From a virus, in IMG/VR virus record IMGVR_UViG_3300032282_002348, positions 1 through 28,399 of that record: DNA of 28,399 nt; one strand, given 5' to 3'. Under the pieces are notes generated by a model, which had not been told where the DNA came from, searched no databases, and saw only the letters and a program-made list of their open reading frames with translations. The stretch's first letter is position 1, and every line of letters starts with the position of its first letter. A program made the translations under genes and the position numbers. Shown one piece after another: positions 17,313 to 26,470 of the stretch.

Positions 17313-18934
17313 GCGGAATAGAGAGCATTCTCGAGAAGATGACAGACCATCCTGTGCTTGAGAAACCAAGTGAGGATGCTCTAAAGTCCATAATCGCAAA
17401 AAATGGCGCTGATTATCTTGCGAAACTGATTCAACTCAGGGAAGACAAGATATCCGCCGAGAAACAAGACCCCTACAGGCACGGATATGAGCCGTTTCAT
17501 TGGAAAGATGCCGATGAACTGCTCAAATCCAAGGAAGAACTGCTTATTCTTGGCGGAAACCGTGCAGGTAAGACGGAATACGCCGCAAAGCGAGCGATAT
17601 TTACGCTTTGCAACAAGCCGAACGCAATCGTGTGGTGCATTCATACCACTTCCATGTCGTCTATCCAGATGCAACAGAATGTCGTCTGGAAATACATCCC
17701 TTCGGAGTATAAGACGCTCAAGAAAGGTAGGGTTACCAACATTCAGTACACAGTTAAGAATGGATTCTCAAACAATTCATTCGTCTTGCCAAATGGTTCA
17801 CAATGTATATTCATGAACTATGCACAGGACAAGGTGGTTATCGAAGGTGGCGAGCCTGATTTTATCTGGTGTGACGAACTTGTGCCTTTGGATTGGATTC
17901 AGACCCTTAGATATCGTATTCTTACTCGTCGCGGCAGGTTGTTGGTCACTTTTACTCCTATCAATGGATTCTCGCAAGTAGTCAAGGAGTATGTCAGCGG
18001 ATGCACTTTCAAGGAAACAAAGAAAGCCGAACTTTTAAACCAAGACATAATTCACGTACCAGGATGTAAAAAAGGACACATGCCATACATGGCTGAAGCA
18101 AGGTCAAAGACTGCTGCTATAATATGGTTTCACTCTAAGTTCAACGTTTACTCGCCATTCGACCAGATGGTGAAGCAGTTGTCAAACAAAACCGACTATG
18201 AAAAGAAAATCAGAGCGTATGGGTACGCACAAGCGCTCGTCGGTTCGCAATTCCCGATGTTTGGGGAAACGCACATCATCTCGCAAGACAAAATCCCGAA
18301 AGAAGGGACGAGGTACATGTCGTGCGACCCGGCGGGGGCAAGAAACTGGTTCATGCTCTGGCTCTTGGCTGACAAGGATGGCAACTATTATATCTATCGT
18401 GAGTTCCCTGATGAGTCTTTTGGTGAGTGGGCTCTCCCAGATACTAAGCCAGACGGGAGGGAAGGGCCAGCCCAACGCTCGGGAGCGGGACGAGGAATAG
18501 ATGAATACAAGGAGTTGATACTTGAACTTGAGAACGGGGAAGATATCTTTGAACGCAGAATTGACCCAAGAGCGGGTGCTACACAAGCCATCGGCAGAGA
18601 CGGAGGCACTTCTCTGATAGAATTGCTTGACAGCGGAGACAAGCCGATGTATTTCAAGCCAGCCCCAGGAATCAAGATTGAACAAGGCATCTCAATCATT
18701 AACGACTGGCTGTCCTACAACCAGCACGAACAAATCAGCACGCTCAACCAACCAAAACTTTTCATCTCTGAAAAATGCCAGAACCTGATTTACTCTCTCC
18801 GAGAATGGACAGGACAAGACCTTGAGAAAGGTGCAAGCAAAGACCCAATCGACGCACTAAGATACCTAGCCGTATCAAATCCAGAATACCACACTAACAA
18901 AACCTTTACGCCTGTCGGCGGGGGAACATACTAA
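17309..18934 (+). CDS. terL: Terminase large subunit
   Basis: A 541-residue protein with both terminase domains. ATPase: Walker A GGNRAGKT (82-89), Walker B FIWCDE (185-190) and coupling motif TFTPING (214-220). RNase H-like nuclease: CDPAGARN with Asp340, RRIDPRAG with Asp419 and KDPIDALRY with Asp512/Asp515. It packages DNA into the prohead through the portal and cuts concatemers. The family layout and length are standard. It starts in an ATGA overlap with the preceding gene and ends nine bases before the portal. Confidence 0.96.
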   Translation: MSGIESILEKMTDHPVLEKPSEDALKSIIAKNGADYLAKLIQLREDKISAEKQDPYRHGYEPFHWKDADELLKSKEELLILGGNRAGKTEYAAKRAIFTLCNKPNAIVWCIHTTSMSSIQMQQNVVWKYIPSEYKTLKKGRVTNIQYTVKNGFSNNSFVLPNGSQCIFMNYAQDKVVIEGGEPDFIWCDELVPLDWIQTLRYRILTRRGRLLVTFTPINGFSQVVKEYVSGCTFKETKKAELLNQDIIHVPGCKKGHMPYMAEARSKTAAIIWFHSKFNVYSPFDQMVKQLSNKTDYEKKIRAYGYAQALVGSQFPMFGETHIISQDKIPKEGTRYMSCDPAGARNWFMLWLLADKDGNYYIYREFPDESFGEWALPDTKPDGREGPAQRSGAGRGIDEYKELILELENGEDIFERRIDPRAGATQAIGRDGGTSLIELLDSGDKPMYFKPAPGIKIEQGISIINDWLSYNQHEQISTLNQPKLFISEKCQNLIYSLREWTGQDLEKGASKDPIDALRYLAVSNPEYHTNKTFTPVGGGTY

Positions 18935-18943
18935 CTTACTACA

Positions 18944-21148
18944 ATGGCAGAATCAATCTGGGGCAACCCAACAGATAAACTCGCTTTCTCCAGCGACGAA
19001 CCAAACATTCAATACCTCTACGATGAACTGCACAGGTCGCTGTTCTATGGTGGCAACATGTCCAGACTTACGTACTCGGACGATAAGAGAATGTGCCGAT
19101 GGGATGGTCAGTCGGATGACGGAAGGAAGTACGAGCAATACATTGGCTCTTCTCCGTTTCCGTGGGAAGGTGCATCAGATGTCCGCAATAGATTAATCGA
19201 CAACGTAATCAACCAGATGGTCATTCTCCTTATGTCATCGTGGCAAAGGGGTAAGCTCAGAGTGTCTGGAATTGACATGAACGACGCAGAAAAGGCAGGA
19301 GCCGCACAGACCTTGATGAATTGGGTCGTGTCAAACAAACTCAGAGAAGAACTCGAAAGAGAAGCCGAACTCTGGATTCAGTACACATATCAGTTTGGCT
19401 GGTCTGCGATGCACATCGGCTGGGACAGAAAAATTGCCAGACGCAAAGAAACAATCACAATCCAAGACATTCAAATGGCTGCCGCAAAGGGCAATGGAAT
19501 GCTTGCTCAGGCGTTTGAGTCAATCAAGACAACTCCAGAGGGAGACCTTGCTGTTGAGTTGATTTCACAGGCTCTTGTTTGCGATAAGAAGGAGGCAAAG
19601 AGAATCTGTAAATCGCTTTACGAGTTTGGTATGGCTGAGTACGAAATGCCGTACATACAGAAAAACCTGCCTGTTTGCGCAGTTCTTAAGCCATACGACG
19701 AGGTTGCTTTCCCTCCAGAAACGGTGAATTTGCAGGATGCCCGTGTCATTTTCAAGAGAATTTTCATGACCGAAGTTCAGTTCCGTTCAGTCGGACTTTC
19801 CGAAGGTTGGGACGAGGATTTCATTGAGCAAGGTGTTCATACCGCTGGTAAGACTGGATACCTCAAGGACTCAAACCTTATCCCGCTCATCAATACAGTT
19901 CCTAACGCGATTGAAAAAGCTAACAACTTGATCGAAGTTGTGTACTCGTACGCAAGACAACTCGACAAAGATGGCAAGTCTGCAATTTACTACACAGTCT
20001 TTTGCCCGATGGTTGAGAACAAACTGTACGGCAAGCATGAGATTCTTGACTATGCCCACGGAGAGTATCCGTTCATTGAGTTCAGAAAGGAACGCCTTAG
20101 ACGAGCAATTGTTGAGTCAAGAGGTGTTCCGGAAGTTCTGTTCACAGACCAAGAAGAACTGAAGGCACAGCACGATGCCATCCGTGATAGAACAGCCCTT
20201 GAGGTTATGCCTCCTCTAATGGTCAAGAACAGACTGTCAGCCCAGAACAGAATCGGGCCGGGCCAACTTCTGCCTGTCAGAGACCACAACGACTATATGT
20301 GGCTTGCCAGTCAGACGGGCACTCCTCAGACAGCGTTTGCCTTGATGGAAATGGTCGAACAGAAGGTCGCCAAGATGTATGGCCTGTATCACGAAAAGGT
20401 GATGCCAGCCCAAACACAGATGACTCAGCAGTTTGCCGTCAATAACTTCTTCTTGGCTTGGTCTCAGGCTTATCGCCAAATCTTCTCCCTGTGCATGCAG
20501 TACATGCTTCCAGAGGAAGTGGAGAGAGTCTGTGGCGTTCCGCTTCAAGTTGACCTTACCGACAACAACCAGATGTTCGACTTCCAAGTTAAGTTTGACG
20601 TTAGGGAACTTGACACGGATTACGTTCTCGAGAAACTTAAGACAATTAATCAGTTTGTCCTTCCTATGGACTCTGCTGGTGCTATCGACAGAAACAAGTT
20701 GATTCGCAAGATGGTTGAGGCCATTGCTCCAGAAACAGCACACGATATCCTTGTTGATCAGCAGACTGCTACCCAGAAGCAGTACAAGGAAGTCCAGAAC
20801 GACCTCGCTATGATGATGCTTGGTCTTGAGGCTCAATACGTCGAAAATGACCCGCAAGCAGGTTCAAAGATGCAGGCTCTCAATGATATTCTTGGCAAGA
20901 ATCCAAAGGCTCAACAGATGTCAAAGAGCGATGGTATGTTCCAGCAACTGCTCTCTAACTACTCAAAGAACTTACAAATGTCAATTAGCCAACAGCAAAA
21001 TGCCCAAATTGGTAGAACGGGCGTTACGCCTGTTGGCGATAAGTTTGCTGAAGCCCAACAAAAGGGCGAACCGATTGAGGCTGACCCAAATGCCTACATT
21101 CCTGGTATCAATCCCCAGTCGCAAGGACTTGCACAACCTAATCAATGA
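18944..21148 (+). CDS. Portal protein
   Basis: A 734-residue protein directly after TerL. It has the SPFPWEGASDVRNRLID segment (70-86) typical of large portal proteins of short-tailed phages, an acidic/aromatic N-terminus, a long central region (about 250-450), and a helical C-terminal part rich in Gln and Met (about 480-700) that would form the barrel and crown. Portal dodecamers form the DNA gate of the head and bind TerL. The tail after residue 700 is Pro/Gln/Asn rich and likely disordered. Its stop overlaps the next ATG (ATGA). Confidence 0.9.
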   Translation: MAESIWGNPTDKLAFSSDEPNIQYLYDELHRSLFYGGNMSRLTYSDDKRMCRWDGQSDDGRKYEQYIGSSPFPWEGASDVRNRLIDNVINQMVILLMSSWQRGKLRVSGIDMNDAEKAGAAQTLMNWVVSNKLREELEREAELWIQYTYQFGWSAMHIGWDRKIARRKETITIQDIQMAAAKGNGMLAQAFESIKTTPEGDLAVELISQALVCDKKEAKRICKSLYEFGMAEYEMPYIQKNLPVCAVLKPYDEVAFPPETVNLQDARVIFKRIFMTEVQFRSVGLSEGWDEDFIEQGVHTAGKTGYLKDSNLIPLINTVPNAIEKANNLIEVVYSYARQLDKDGKSAIYYTVFCPMVENKLYGKHEILDYAHGEYPFIEFRKERLRRAIVESRGVPEVLFTDQEELKAQHDAIRDRTALEVMPPLMVKNRLSAQNRIGPGQLLPVRDHNDYMWLASQTGTPQTAFALMEMVEQKVAKMYGLYHEKVMPAQTQMTQQFAVNNFFLAWSQAYRQIFSLCMQYMLPEEVERVCGVPLQVDLTDNNQMFDFQVKFDVRELDTDYVLEKLKTINQFVLPMDSAGAIDRNKLIRKMVEAIAPETAHDILVDQQTATQKQYKEVQNDLAMMMLGLEAQYVENDPQAGSKMQALNDILGKNPKAQQMSKSDGMFQQLLSNYSKNLQMSISQQQNAQIGRTGVTPVGDKFAEAQQKGEPIEADPNAYIPGINPQSQGLAQPNQ

Positions 21149-21396
21149 TAAACGAAGATAGACTTAAAGAGAAACTCCAACTGTCAATGGAGTTTGAATC
21201 GTCAGACCTATGGGATTCGATTCATTACGTCATAGACACAGCCATCAAGTCCGAACTGTCAAATGCAGTTTCTCAGGGCATTGATGAAACTAAGCGAGCC
21301 CACCAATGTGGACGAGCAGAGTCTTTGATGTACTTTAAAGACCTTCTCATAGAAACAAGGGAAGTGGCAAGACGTAATGCTGGAAGAAGTTCTTGA
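21145..21396 (+). CDS. Small helical protein between portal and scaffold
   Basis: An 83-residue, probably all-helical protein (EDRLKEKLQLSMEFESSDLWDSIHYVIDTAIKSELSNAVSQG...). It overlaps the portal stop by four bases. Small genes at this place are common in podovirus-like genomes, with mostly unknown roles in head assembly. No domain is recognised. Confidence 0.72.
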   Translation: MINEDRLKEKLQLSMEFESSDLWDSIHYVIDTAIKSELSNAVSQGIDETKRAHQCGRAESLMYFKDLLIETREVARRNAGRSS

Positions 21397-21440
21397 CAAA
21401 ATAAGAAACCTTGTTATCTGTTAATTTAGTTTCTGCGAAC

Positions 21441-21446
21441 TATAAA
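21441..21446 (+). promoter_or_regulatory. Weak promoter candidate before the scaffold gene
   Basis: TATAAA in the 64-base gap 21397-21460 is a good -10 box, but the best -35 at 17 bases spacing is only CTGTTA. The gap is one of the few in the virion operon, and an extra promoter for scaffold and capsid would make sense. Weak support. Confidence 0.2.
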
Positions 21447-21460
21447 AACGCTGGTGATAT

Positions 21461-22471
21461 ATGATTACAGACCCTGCTGATAACGGTGAAGCACTAAACC
21501 CCGTGGAAAACGATGTCGGAATCGTCAATAACGATAACTCTTTTGACGCTCAAATCAAAAGCATTCTCTTCTCCGATGAAGAGTTGGAGGGCCAGCCGGA
21601 GCCTCAGTCAAACGAAAGCGAAGTCCAAACGGAGGAGGAAAAGCCAGAACTTGAAGCGACAGCCGACGGGCAAGAACAGCAAGATACTGAAACTTCCGAA
21701 TCAGATGATGGCGAAGCAGTTCATTCACAGGAAGAAGGTAAAGCAGAACAAACCGAACAAGAGGTTTCTGGCTTCCAAAAGCGAATCGACAAATTGACCG
21801 CCCTGCGAAAGCAAGCGGAAGAAAAGTCGGAAAAACTTGAGGAAGAGATTGAGTCGTACAAGTCAAGACTTTCTGAACTTGAAAAGGCTAGCGAAAGACC
21901 GGCTACATCAGCCGAAAATCCATTCGCTGACCTTGATACGGAAGATAGAATCAAGGCTGAATACGAACAAGCAAGAGAACTCAGGTACAGATGCGAAGCC
22001 AACCCAGACGGGTTTGAATACGATGGGAATTATTTCTCCGCCGCACAGGTGAGAGATTTGAAACTCAACGCTATGAAGGCTATGGAAGTCCAACTTCCAA
22101 AGCAACTTGAATTCGTCAAGGCTAGAAACCATTGGAAGCCTCTTGCACAAGAGACCTACCCTTGGTTCAAGAATAAGGAATCGCAAGAGTACAAACTCGC
22201 ACAGCAGGTCATCAAGAACTTCCCGAAGTTCAAGGATTTCCCTGACTACGAGATGTTCGTCGGTGATTACGTCCGTGGCTACATGGCACGAAACGCAGCA
22301 TCCATTACGAAGAACAAGCCTGCAAAGGCAGTTCCTCAAATGCAGGTTCGCCCCACTTCTTCTCCAACTCAAGCGAGCAAAACTGACATTTCTTCTCGCA
22401 AGATTGAAGATCGATATCTGAAAACTCAGAATCGAGATGACCTCAAACAGATTGTGTCAAAATACCTCTAA
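21461..22471 (+). CDS. Head scaffolding protein
   Basis: A 336-residue protein with typical scaffold build and position directly before the capsid gene. Residues 1-100 are very acidic and low in complexity (EELEGQPEPQSNESEVQTEE), residues 103-145 form a coiled coil (KRIDKLTALRKQAEEKSEKL and on), the middle is helical, and the last 60 residues are basic (KNKPAKAVPQMQVRP ... RKIEDRYLKTQNRDDLKQIV), the end that usually binds the capsid protein. Scaffolds guide prohead assembly and leave afterwards. Sequence families of scaffolds are weak, so the call rests on composition and position. Confidence 0.82.
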   Translation: MITDPADNGEALNPVENDVGIVNNDNSFDAQIKSILFSDEELEGQPEPQSNESEVQTEEEKPELEATADGQEQQDTETSESDDGEAVHSQEEGKAEQTEQEVSGFQKRIDKLTALRKQAEEKSEKLEEEIESYKSRLSELEKASERPATSAENPFADLDTEDRIKAEYEQARELRYRCEANPDGFEYDGNYFSAAQVRDLKLNAMKAMEVQLPKQLEFVKARNHWKPLAQETYPWFKNKESQEYKLAQQVIKNFPKFKDFPDYEMFVGDYVRGYMARNAASITKNKPAKAVPQMQVRPTSSPTQASKTDISSRKIEDRYLKTQNRDDLKQIVSKYL

Positions 22472-22486
22472 TACTATATTACCGCT

Positions 22487-23557
22487 ATGGCAATGCTCAC
22501 AGAACGCACTCTCTCACAGGCCAACAAACTTGGTCGCAGAGAAGAGATTGCAAACCTCATCTCACTCGTCGATGCTAAGAACACCCCCTTCTCCTCAATG
22601 GCGAAGAAGGGCTCTCAGCCCCAGCAGACTCTGTTCCGCTGGCAGGTCGACTCACTCCCCGAACCGAAGACCACCGGCACAGTCGATGGTACTGACGTTA
22701 CGGCGGCTGACTACGAAAACTACGTGAAGACGGATACAAAGCAGTACAGAAATGAACTCGCTGCGTATATCCAAATCTTCCGTAGAAGCACAAGAGTCTC
22801 CAAACTCACGCAGTCCTCGGTCACCAACATCGCTGGTGTCAAGGACGAACTCGCTAACAACGTCGCTAAGGCGATGCTGATGCTGAAGCGTGACATGGAA
22901 AAGACCTTCTGCTCGTCTAACGTTTCTCAGGCTGAAAAGACAGTTTCAAGCGTGGTCGTTCCTTACCAGACCCGTGGTCTTGATAAGTGGCTCGTTAAGG
23001 CTGCTGACAAGGACACCAACGAGAACGCCACAATCGTCCCTGACGAATTCTGTCTTCCGTTCACCTCTGGTGATGCTACATCGTCTTCCGTGGTCACAGG
23101 CAACCTGTCTGACCTCACAGAACTGACCATCCAGAACCTGCTTACTTCACAGTACAAGCAGACCGGTCAGTATCGCTCGTATGACTGCCTCGCTGGCCCC
23201 CTCCTCAAGAGAGCCGTGACGAACCTCGTCTATACGACCAAGGAAAACGCTGACGCTAACTCACCGCAGTCCGTCCGTACCTACAACAGAGATGCTACTG
23301 ACTCCTCGTACGTGTCGTCAATTGACGTGTTCGAAGGCGACTTTGGCTCTCTCCGTATCCACCCGTCCCTGTTCCTTAAGAACTTCACAGTCGGTTACCT
23401 GATTCCCTTCGACCTCGTTGAAATCCGCTACGGCGGCAACGTCGCTGAAGTGACCTCGCTCCCCGACTATGGTGGTGGCCCTGCTCGTCTCATCGAAGCC
23501 GTCGCTGGTCTGTGCGTGCACAACCCGCTGGCCTTCGGTAAGCTCGACTTGACCTAA
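22487..23557 (+). CDS. Major capsid protein (SU10-like)
   Basis: A 356-residue protein, right after the scaffold. The N-terminal region NLISLVDAKNTPFSSMAKKG and LFRWQVDSLPEPKTTGTVDGTD fits the SU10/DUF5309 family of HK97-fold major capsid proteins, as do the central YIQIFRRSTRVSKLTQ segment and the C-terminal LRIHPSLFLKNFTVGYLIPFDLVEIRYGG stretch. It forms the icosahedral shell. Codon use is biased to C-ending codons (for example AAC, ACC, GTC), which would suit high expression. No immunoglobulin-like or decoration domain is seen. Confidence 0.87.
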   Translation: MAMLTERTLSQANKLGRREEIANLISLVDAKNTPFSSMAKKGSQPQQTLFRWQVDSLPEPKTTGTVDGTDVTAADYENYVKTDTKQYRNELAAYIQIFRRSTRVSKLTQSSVTNIAGVKDELANNVAKAMLMLKRDMEKTFCSSNVSQAEKTVSSVVVPYQTRGLDKWLVKAADKDTNENATIVPDEFCLPFTSGDATSSSVVTGNLSDLTELTIQNLLTSQYKQTGQYRSYDCLAGPLLKRAVTNLVYTTKENADANSPQSVRTYNRDATDSSYVSSIDVFEGDFGSLRIHPSLFLKNFTVGYLIPFDLVEIRYGGNVAEVTSLPDYGGGPARLIEAVAGLCVHNPLAFGKLDLT

Positions 23558-23566
23558 ACAGTCCTA

Positions 23567-23938
23567 GTGTCAGACATAGTTGAAAGTCTGGCAGAGGTGA
23601 TACCCTCCCACATTCGAAAGGATGTGGAGAGGGTTCTTCTCTCTGGTTGGAGAATGGAAGAAGTTAAGGCTAAAGCCCAAGCCAAACAACTTGCTTCTTT
23701 TGGTCACGCCAATGCAGCCCGAAGCCTTGATGGCATCGGTGAACTGAAGGCTAGAATACCAGAACAAGCGTTCCATTATTGGGGTGTGCGTCTTGGCTAC
23801 GAGTGCTGGCAAGACAAACAGTTCCTTAACGAGTTTCTGAGAGATAATCCAGAATCTGCCGTTAAAAACAGGGTTAAACGCACTATGGTCGGAGGTGCAA
23901 AAGGCATCTTTGACGCTAACGGATTTCTAATTAAATGA
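23567..23938 (+). CDS. Hypothetical head-associated protein (GTG start)
   Basis: A 123-residue protein starting with GTG nine bases after the capsid stop; the first in-frame ATG would remove about 29 residues of good sequence. The sequence is mostly helical (HIRKDVERVLLSGWRMEEVKAKAQAKQLASFGHANAARS), followed by a globular part (FHYWGVRLGYECWQDKQFLNEFLRDNPESAVKNRVKR). Its stop overlaps the next ATG. Genes in this place usually act in head completion; no specific family is recognised. Confidence 0.75.
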   Translation: MSDIVESLAEVIPSHIRKDVERVLLSGWRMEEVKAKAQAKQLASFGHANAARSLDGIGELKARIPEQAFHYWGVRLGYECWQDKQFLNEFLRDNPESAVKNRVKRTMVGGAKGIFDANGFLIK

Positions 23939-24786
23939 GAACTATTGACTTTGAAACAATCCTTGCACAAGGACTTCAACTTGCTGGACTTGACAGAGAT
24001 AATGTCAACGAGCAAGACTTTAATCAAATTAGAGATTTCGCCAATTTTAGGCTTAAACGAGCGTGGGAATACGACGTTTGGCCCGACTTGGTTCGCATTA
24101 CAGCGTTTCCAGTCGTTAATTCAAACAACATTCATTACGTTGTCATTCCTAATAATGGCATCGTTACCAATACTGCTGGCACTTTCAAGGTCAGCGTGGG
24201 TGACATTATGCAGGTCACCAAAGAAGACCCAAGAGGAATGGGCAAACATACAGTCGTAGGTTTCAGCATTGATGAAGTCGAACAGGCCGTCAGCGGAAAC
24301 GTCTATACGACAGTCCGTAGGGTCATTCTTGACGCTGCTGATACTACCGAAGTTTATCTTACATACAGACTTGAATGCCCGGAATTTATTGGCAATCTGT
24401 ATGTGTCTGGGAATAACTACTATCAAAACCAGATAGTCTATTGGGCATATCAGTCAGGAAAGTACTTTGCTCCAACATCAAACTACCTGTACTCTGGCAA
24501 GAAGGGCAATTTCTGGAAATGTTTGGTCAATACAACGTCAGCACCAAACGTAAACGGCAATTCAGAGCCAGCCGCAACAGACCAATGGGATAAAATCAAG
24601 ATTCCAGCCTTTCTTGGTCAATATCTTATCAAGGGAATCCATGCTGATTGGCTCAAGTCAGAAATGCAGATTGAACTAGGTCAGGCAATGGAAGCAGAAG
24701 CACAGTCTTTGCTTGACTTTGAGATTCAGAAAGTCATTGTACAGCAAGGCCGCTCACCAAAACTTAACTTTAACCAAATATACTAA
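23935..24786 (+). CDS. Head-tail adaptor-like protein
   Basis: A 283-residue protein. The N-terminal segment (FETILAQGLQLAGLDRDNVNEQDFNQIRDFANFRLKRAWEYDVWPDL) is helical and typical of head-tail connector proteins of short-tailed phages; the middle is beta-rich with an aromatic insertion (NNYYQNQIVYWAYQSGKYFAPTSNYLYSGKKGNFW, about 163-197), and the C-terminal helix (ADWLKSEMQIELGQAMEAEAQSLLDFEIQKV) closes the fold. It probably sits below the portal. The assignment is by position and pattern; a tail tubular role is an alternative. Confidence 0.7.
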   Translation: MRTIDFETILAQGLQLAGLDRDNVNEQDFNQIRDFANFRLKRAWEYDVWPDLVRITAFPVVNSNNIHYVVIPNNGIVTNTAGTFKVSVGDIMQVTKEDPRGMGKHTVVGFSIDEVEQAVSGNVYTTVRRVILDAADTTEVYLTYRLECPEFIGNLYVSGNNYYQNQIVYWAYQSGKYFAPTSNYLYSGKKGNFWKCLVNTTSAPNVNGNSEPAATDQWDKIKIPAFLGQYLIKGIHADWLKSEMQIELGQAMEAEAQSLLDFEIQKVIVQQGRSPKLNFNQIY

Positions 24787-24787
24787 C

Positions 24788-25087
24788 ATGTCAGTCATTC
24801 AAATCTCATCACCGTTTCATAAGAAGTTTGTTCATGCTGACTACACAGTTGGTACTGTTGCTACAAACGTTCTTACAGCCGTCAATCCCGGCGAGAAGCG
24901 TGTGAGCACAATCATCCAGAACAAGTCAGCCACAGCGACATTGACCCTTATCTTCAATGATTCTGGTACGGTTGGATTTACCCTGCAACCTGCTACTCTG
25001 TTTTCGATAGATAACTACAATGGCACGATTAGAATTGCTTCTTCGGCTGCTAACACATCTGTTCACATTGCTTACTCGCTCGTATGA
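24788..25087 (+). CDS. Small beta-rich structural protein
   Basis: A 99-residue protein of alternating beta strands (ADYTVGTVATNVLTAVNPGEKRVSTIIQNKSATATLTLIFNDSG). The layout resembles small beta-sandwich or decoration-type virion proteins. The start at 24788 follows the previous stop by one base; the frame could extend to 24713 inside the previous gene, which is unlikely. Role in head decoration, tail or spike is undecided. Confidence 0.72.
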   Translation: MSVIQISSPFHKKFVHADYTVGTVATNVLTAVNPGEKRVSTIIQNKSATATLTLIFNDSGTVGFTLQPATLFSIDNYNGTIRIASSAANTSVHIAYSLV

Positions 25088-25118
25088 ACAAATCTGTTAG
25101 AGTTCTAATTACCAAAAC

Positions 25119-26357
25119 ATGTCTGTCCAAATCAGTCCTAATCTTCCCGCAAACGTAGTCGAGATTGGCAATGAGATTACTCAAGCCAAGATTGACCAAC
25201 TAAATGCAGGTACTGTTGCAACCCAAGAATGGGTGGCTAGCAATGCTGTAACCATTACGTATCTTCAGACGTATTACCAGCCTTTGTCTGGTATGTCGTC
25301 TTATTTGACATCGACAACCGCTGCTTCGACTTACCAGACTATTTCTGGCATGTCGTCGTATTTGACAAATGCTACCGCTAGTGCTACGTATGCACCAAAG
25401 GCATCGCCTACGTTTACAGGTACTGTGACCATTCCTGCTGGTGCTTCAATCAGCGGTTATGCTTTGCTTGCTTCTCCAACGTTTACTGGAGACCCCAAAG
25501 CACCGACACCTGCAACCACAGATAACGATACATCAATTGCTACTACTGCATACGTCAAGAGCAACCTTACATCATATGCAACACAAACATATGTAAGCAA
25601 TCTTTATCAGCCTCTGTCTGGAATGTCTGCTTATGCCACAACGTCTTGGGTTAACTCTCAGGGTTATCTTACAGCGTCTGCTCTTACAGGCTACGCGACT
25701 ACTTCTTGGGCAACGTCTGCTTTTGCAAACAAATTTGATTCTAATGGAGTTTATGGTGCAGTTTACGATGCTCCCGCAGATTATGAAATCTACGGAAGAC
25801 AAAATAATGCTTGGGTTGCCATAACTGGCGGTGGTAGTGGTGGTCTTACAGATGCACCTAGTGACAATCTTACATATGGCAGAAACAACGGTGCGTGGGT
25901 TGCCATTGACGGCGGAGGTAGTGGCGGTGGCATTTCTGATGCGCCTAGCGATGGTCAATCTTATGTAAGAAAAGATGCAGGTTGGTATGACCTTAGTACA
26001 TATTTGACATACCAAAGTTATGCAACTCAGTCTTTTGTTACATCTCAGGGGTATTTGACTGCCAAAACAGTTCAATCCGTAGGGAGTGGTTACCAAATAA
26101 CGCTTGGAGACCAAAATAAGGTTCTTCTGTTTACGACTACAATGGGATATGACACCATTAATCTGATGCCAGACTCTCTTCAGTCATTTCCCGATGGCAC
26201 GGAAATTACTATTTGCCAATATCCAAACATTACAGGCAACCAGATTTCTGGATATTGGGCCGGTCAACCGCTTATCAATGGGACTGGCAGCGTTGCGTTG
26301 ACACAAACTGTTCATAAACTCGTCAAAATTGGTTACGACCAATGGCTTTTTTCATAA
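25119..26357 (+). CDS. Tail fibre/appendage protein with repeats
   Basis: A 412-residue protein rich in Ser, Thr, Gly, Ala and Tyr, typical of phage fibres. Two YQPLSGMS(S/A)Y units (53-62, 163-172) and a third SGMSSYLT unit, two SPTFTG units, and the phage-fibre motif TPATTDNDTSIATTAYV (130-146) lie in the first half. Then come three DAP-x-D ... YGRxNxAWVAI-GGGSGG repeats (about 217-242, 245-270, 274-290). The last 100 residues are non-repetitive (ITLGDQNKVLLFTTTMG...), which may be the receptor-binding or trimer-forming tip. The fibre would bind the host surface. No chaperone gene is seen downstream. Confidence 0.85.
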   Translation: MSVQISPNLPANVVEIGNEITQAKIDQLNAGTVATQEWVASNAVTITYLQTYYQPLSGMSSYLTSTTAASTYQTISGMSSYLTNATASATYAPKASPTFTGTVTIPAGASISGYALLASPTFTGDPKAPTPATTDNDTSIATTAYVKSNLTSYATQTYVSNLYQPLSGMSAYATTSWVNSQGYLTASALTGYATTSWATSAFANKFDSNGVYGAVYDAPADYEIYGRQNNAWVAITGGGSGGLTDAPSDNLTYGRNNGAWVAIDGGGSGGGISDAPSDGQSYVRKDAGWYDLSTYLTYQSYATQSFVTSQGYLTAKTVQSVGSGYQITLGDQNKVLLFTTTMGYDTINLMPDSLQSFPDGTEITICQYPNITGNQISGYWAGQPLINGTGSVALTQTVHKLVKIGYDQWLFS

Positions 26358-26470
26358 TCATGCTTGCTACAATTGCTATTATCACAATCTTTTCTTTCGG
26401 TGCGTATTGCGGATACAAGGTCGGAAAAGACGTTGTTGATTTCATTGAAAAGTTCAAAAACAAAGAATAA
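26342..26470 (+). CDS. Small single-pass membrane protein
   Basis: A 42-residue protein, MAFFIIMLATIAIITIFSFG then AYCGYKVGKDVVDFIEKFKN. One strongly hydrophobic N-terminal helix is followed by a short charged tail. It overlaps the fibre stop by 16 bases and its TAA overlaps the next ATG (TAATG), so it is well integrated in the operon. A holin-like, spanin-like or membrane-anchoring role is possible; no lysis gene is seen in the window to decide. Confidence 0.55.
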   Translation: MAFFIIMLATIAIITIFSFGAYCGYKVGKDVVDFIEKFKNKE

